Of a stretch of 64,000 bases of DNA, positions 63,901-64,000 are shown piece after piece. Origin of the DNA: Campylobacter concisus. GTDB taxonomy: Bacteria; Campylobacterota; Campylobacteria; Campylobacterales; Campylobacteraceae. The notes under the pieces were generated by a model. It was not told the DNA's origin and ran no database searches. It saw only the letters and a program-made list of their open reading frames with translations. The position numbers and the translations under genes were made by a program. Position 1 is the first letter of the stretch. Each line of letters begins with the position of its first letter. The DNA is taken from NCBI RefSeq assembly GCF_001891085.1, contig NZ_JXUP01000006.1:124001-188000 (forward strand), read 5' to 3'.

Positions 63901-64000
63901 CTACCGTCGCTAAATTCTTTGTGACTAAGCAGCACGCCAGAGTCCATCACGCCAAGAGTCACGCCTTTGCCTGTTACTTCAAGAGCATAAGCAATAGCTG
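60984..64000 (-). CDS. Subtilisin-type serine protease autotransporter (5' end outside window)
   Basis: The frame is open through the right edge (13 codons beyond the GTG at 63962), so the N-terminus and signal peptide are missing. Counting from 63962, the S8 triad is Asp7 (LGVMDSGV), His84 (NDSHGTHVAG) and Ser293 (GGTSMAAPHV), with AGNRNG at the oxyanion hole. After the protease are an autotransporter beta-strand repeat (RGLGTLKLAGDNSYTGKTII) and a C-terminal beta barrel of about 280 residues ending in NAKFEILF, the terminal-Phe barrel signal. It is expected to be translocated to the cell surface (type Va secretion). Related autotransporters process host or bacterial surface proteins; the target is unknown. 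Confidence 0.92.
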   Translation of the reverse strand, partial: AIAYALEVTGKGVTLGVMDSGVLLSHKEFSDGRVSALKISGSYYKDGQRYPDTEYGNSPLLKKGSDEKNRKDFGDFKKGEKFETDGNWIAGVNDSHGTHVAGTIAGSRDGVGMHGVAFDAKLIMGNTGGTDGMTYGPNQDYNFFLASYEGLAKGGARAINNSWGSNRKFYKAYEGATGFDGGNSLDIKDLDAAYKSYYPFVTNGKNFIDAAYEVAKKYGIIQVFTAGNRNGMKESYTRAMLPYFRPDAEKYWINVTGQLEGDTQRYNTAGHSKWWSIAAPAKPIYSTIVDLKTDEAGYGKKGGTSMAAPHVTGALGLVMQRYPYMSNSQAREVLLTTARQVHDEFKKNDTRKISGFTAPLGVPDERWGWGALDMSKAMFGPGQLLGVFDVSLDTDDLYSNNISDVAIKYRKTEDEAEAQIWANRKAKLEQMSNLTAEQRAELDIGNAREKAREQRAREGYEGTLIKRGLGTLKLAGDNSYTGKTIIKSGKITALNQSLKSSEVVVENGGALEIVKEMSVREIDRSRFSQKLSFKDVTRKSTNDAVKATIKTGGSYIISNNAANLNLNFEKNSIIDISEPDVDVMKRLYDDSSKAKTYAVTGNFSGYNDTISKKYAFFDLTRNYSDNKLELTLKKSKNTITSIAASDGQKRVAQLIESTASRPALLASPFRSRPAVITSDLYRHFIYATPKEASDTLKTFANNANLAQHNAFLLENILLKNAINNHEFDPFSAKAIDASGMKFWSNTMANAMKFDDVKANSFTQLFGFDGNVNDAFTLGGVLGASSEKVKEDGDDAYKTKGTSIGIYGKSLIASTKLDLGLIYTNAKRKTQNGATIVSFYSDEHVKSKEKALTAYANLALTAFNSANFSLNPYVGASYLRMKTDSTSQNVGIFRMDVDEKTRNLGVFSIGLNPSVPFSLGSTKMKFEADLAYNRLVGDTRPNIGVNIANAGYLELEGKEVRDLGTASLGVKANVYKNINLGLSYTGAFAKDVKSNSVNAKFEILF

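Noticed and set aside
1-64000. tRNA, rRNA, CRISPR arrays, insertion sequences, prophage or replication origin
   Set aside because: I scanned the gaps and saw no cloverleaf or TTCGANTC-type segment, no regularly spaced repeats, no transposase or integrase, and no DnaA-box cluster.

Overview
This window reads as the chromosome of a Campylobacter close to C. concisus or C. curvus. The evidence is AT-rich DNA, AAATTTAAAATTT-rich spacers, many TTG and GTG starts, and dense gene packing. Typical Campylobacterota genes include a stand-alone CheB without a receiver domain, FlhX, FliW, MqnC of the futalosine menaquinone route, AcnB and long-form HPF. Much of the gene order matches what I recall of the C. 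jejuni blocks Cj0842-Cj0856, Cj0923-Cj0930 and Cj1073-Cj1075, rearranged. The respiratory genes (an octaheme hydroxylamine-oxidoreductase-like cytochrome and a quinol NO reductase) are absent from C. jejuni and point to the concisus/curvus group. Species is inferred, not proven.

Layout. 1-3.3 kb: end of a probable lipoprotein gene, then slt, yggT and gltX on the minus strand. 3.5-6.7 kb: mscL, a Crp/FNR-type regulator, and a two-gene nitrogen-respiration unit: a tetraheme NrfH/NapC-type quinol dehydrogenase and an octaheme HAO-family cytochrome (haoC-haoA, not nrfH-nrfA). 6.9-8.8 kb: a frameshifted metallophosphoesterase and psd. 9.2-13.7 kb: minus-strand housekeeping operon rpiB, coiled-coil membrane protein, apt, dedA, pepA, ychF. 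13.8-17.7 kb: MuiA-like secreted protein, M50 protease, lepB, folD. 17.7-23.6 kb: plus-strand run from a c-type cytochrome through hemL, AtpZ-like, membrane protein and MFS to a FliK-like protein and flhX. 23.7-25 kb: cheB-cheR. 25-31 kb: MFS exporter, two NlpE-type lipoproteins (one frameshifted), SPFH/NfeD pair, a Cys/His/Met-rich lipoprotein and mqnC. 30.8-33.8 kb: a frameshifted, apparently non-catalytic M16 protein and recG. 34-37 kb: a three-gene ABC importer of the iron/siderophore/cobalamin class. 37.2-40 kb: quinol-dependent NO reductase and a DUF1523 protein. 40.5-47.9 kb: hpf, then a pseudopilin cluster with a 1405-residue secreted protein, then fliW. 48-51 kb: bamD and lon. 51.7-61 kb: ogt, acnB, ankyrin protein, SDR, NhaC antiporter, trmA, ilvA. 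61-64 kb: a subtilisin-type autotransporter running off the right edge.

Working together. The HAO-like cytochrome and the NO reductase both handle nitrogen oxides using the menaquinol pool, for which MqnC is a biosynthetic enzyme. The Crp-family regulator has an FNR-like recognition helix, and 5-N4-5 dyads precede both haoC and the NO reductase gene, so one nitrosative or anaerobic regulon is plausible. The most unusual locus is 41.1-47.5 kb. Its set of proteins (giant secreted protein with a FAIRP motif, a mid-size, a large and a small Glu5-lacking pseudopilin) matches the D-O-P-Q part of MSHA pilus clusters in sizes and signatures, and I know of no description of this in Campylobacter. Three long genes each contain one apparent single-base loss, which may be sequence errors. 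I see no tRNA, rRNA, CRISPR array, insertion sequence or prophage.
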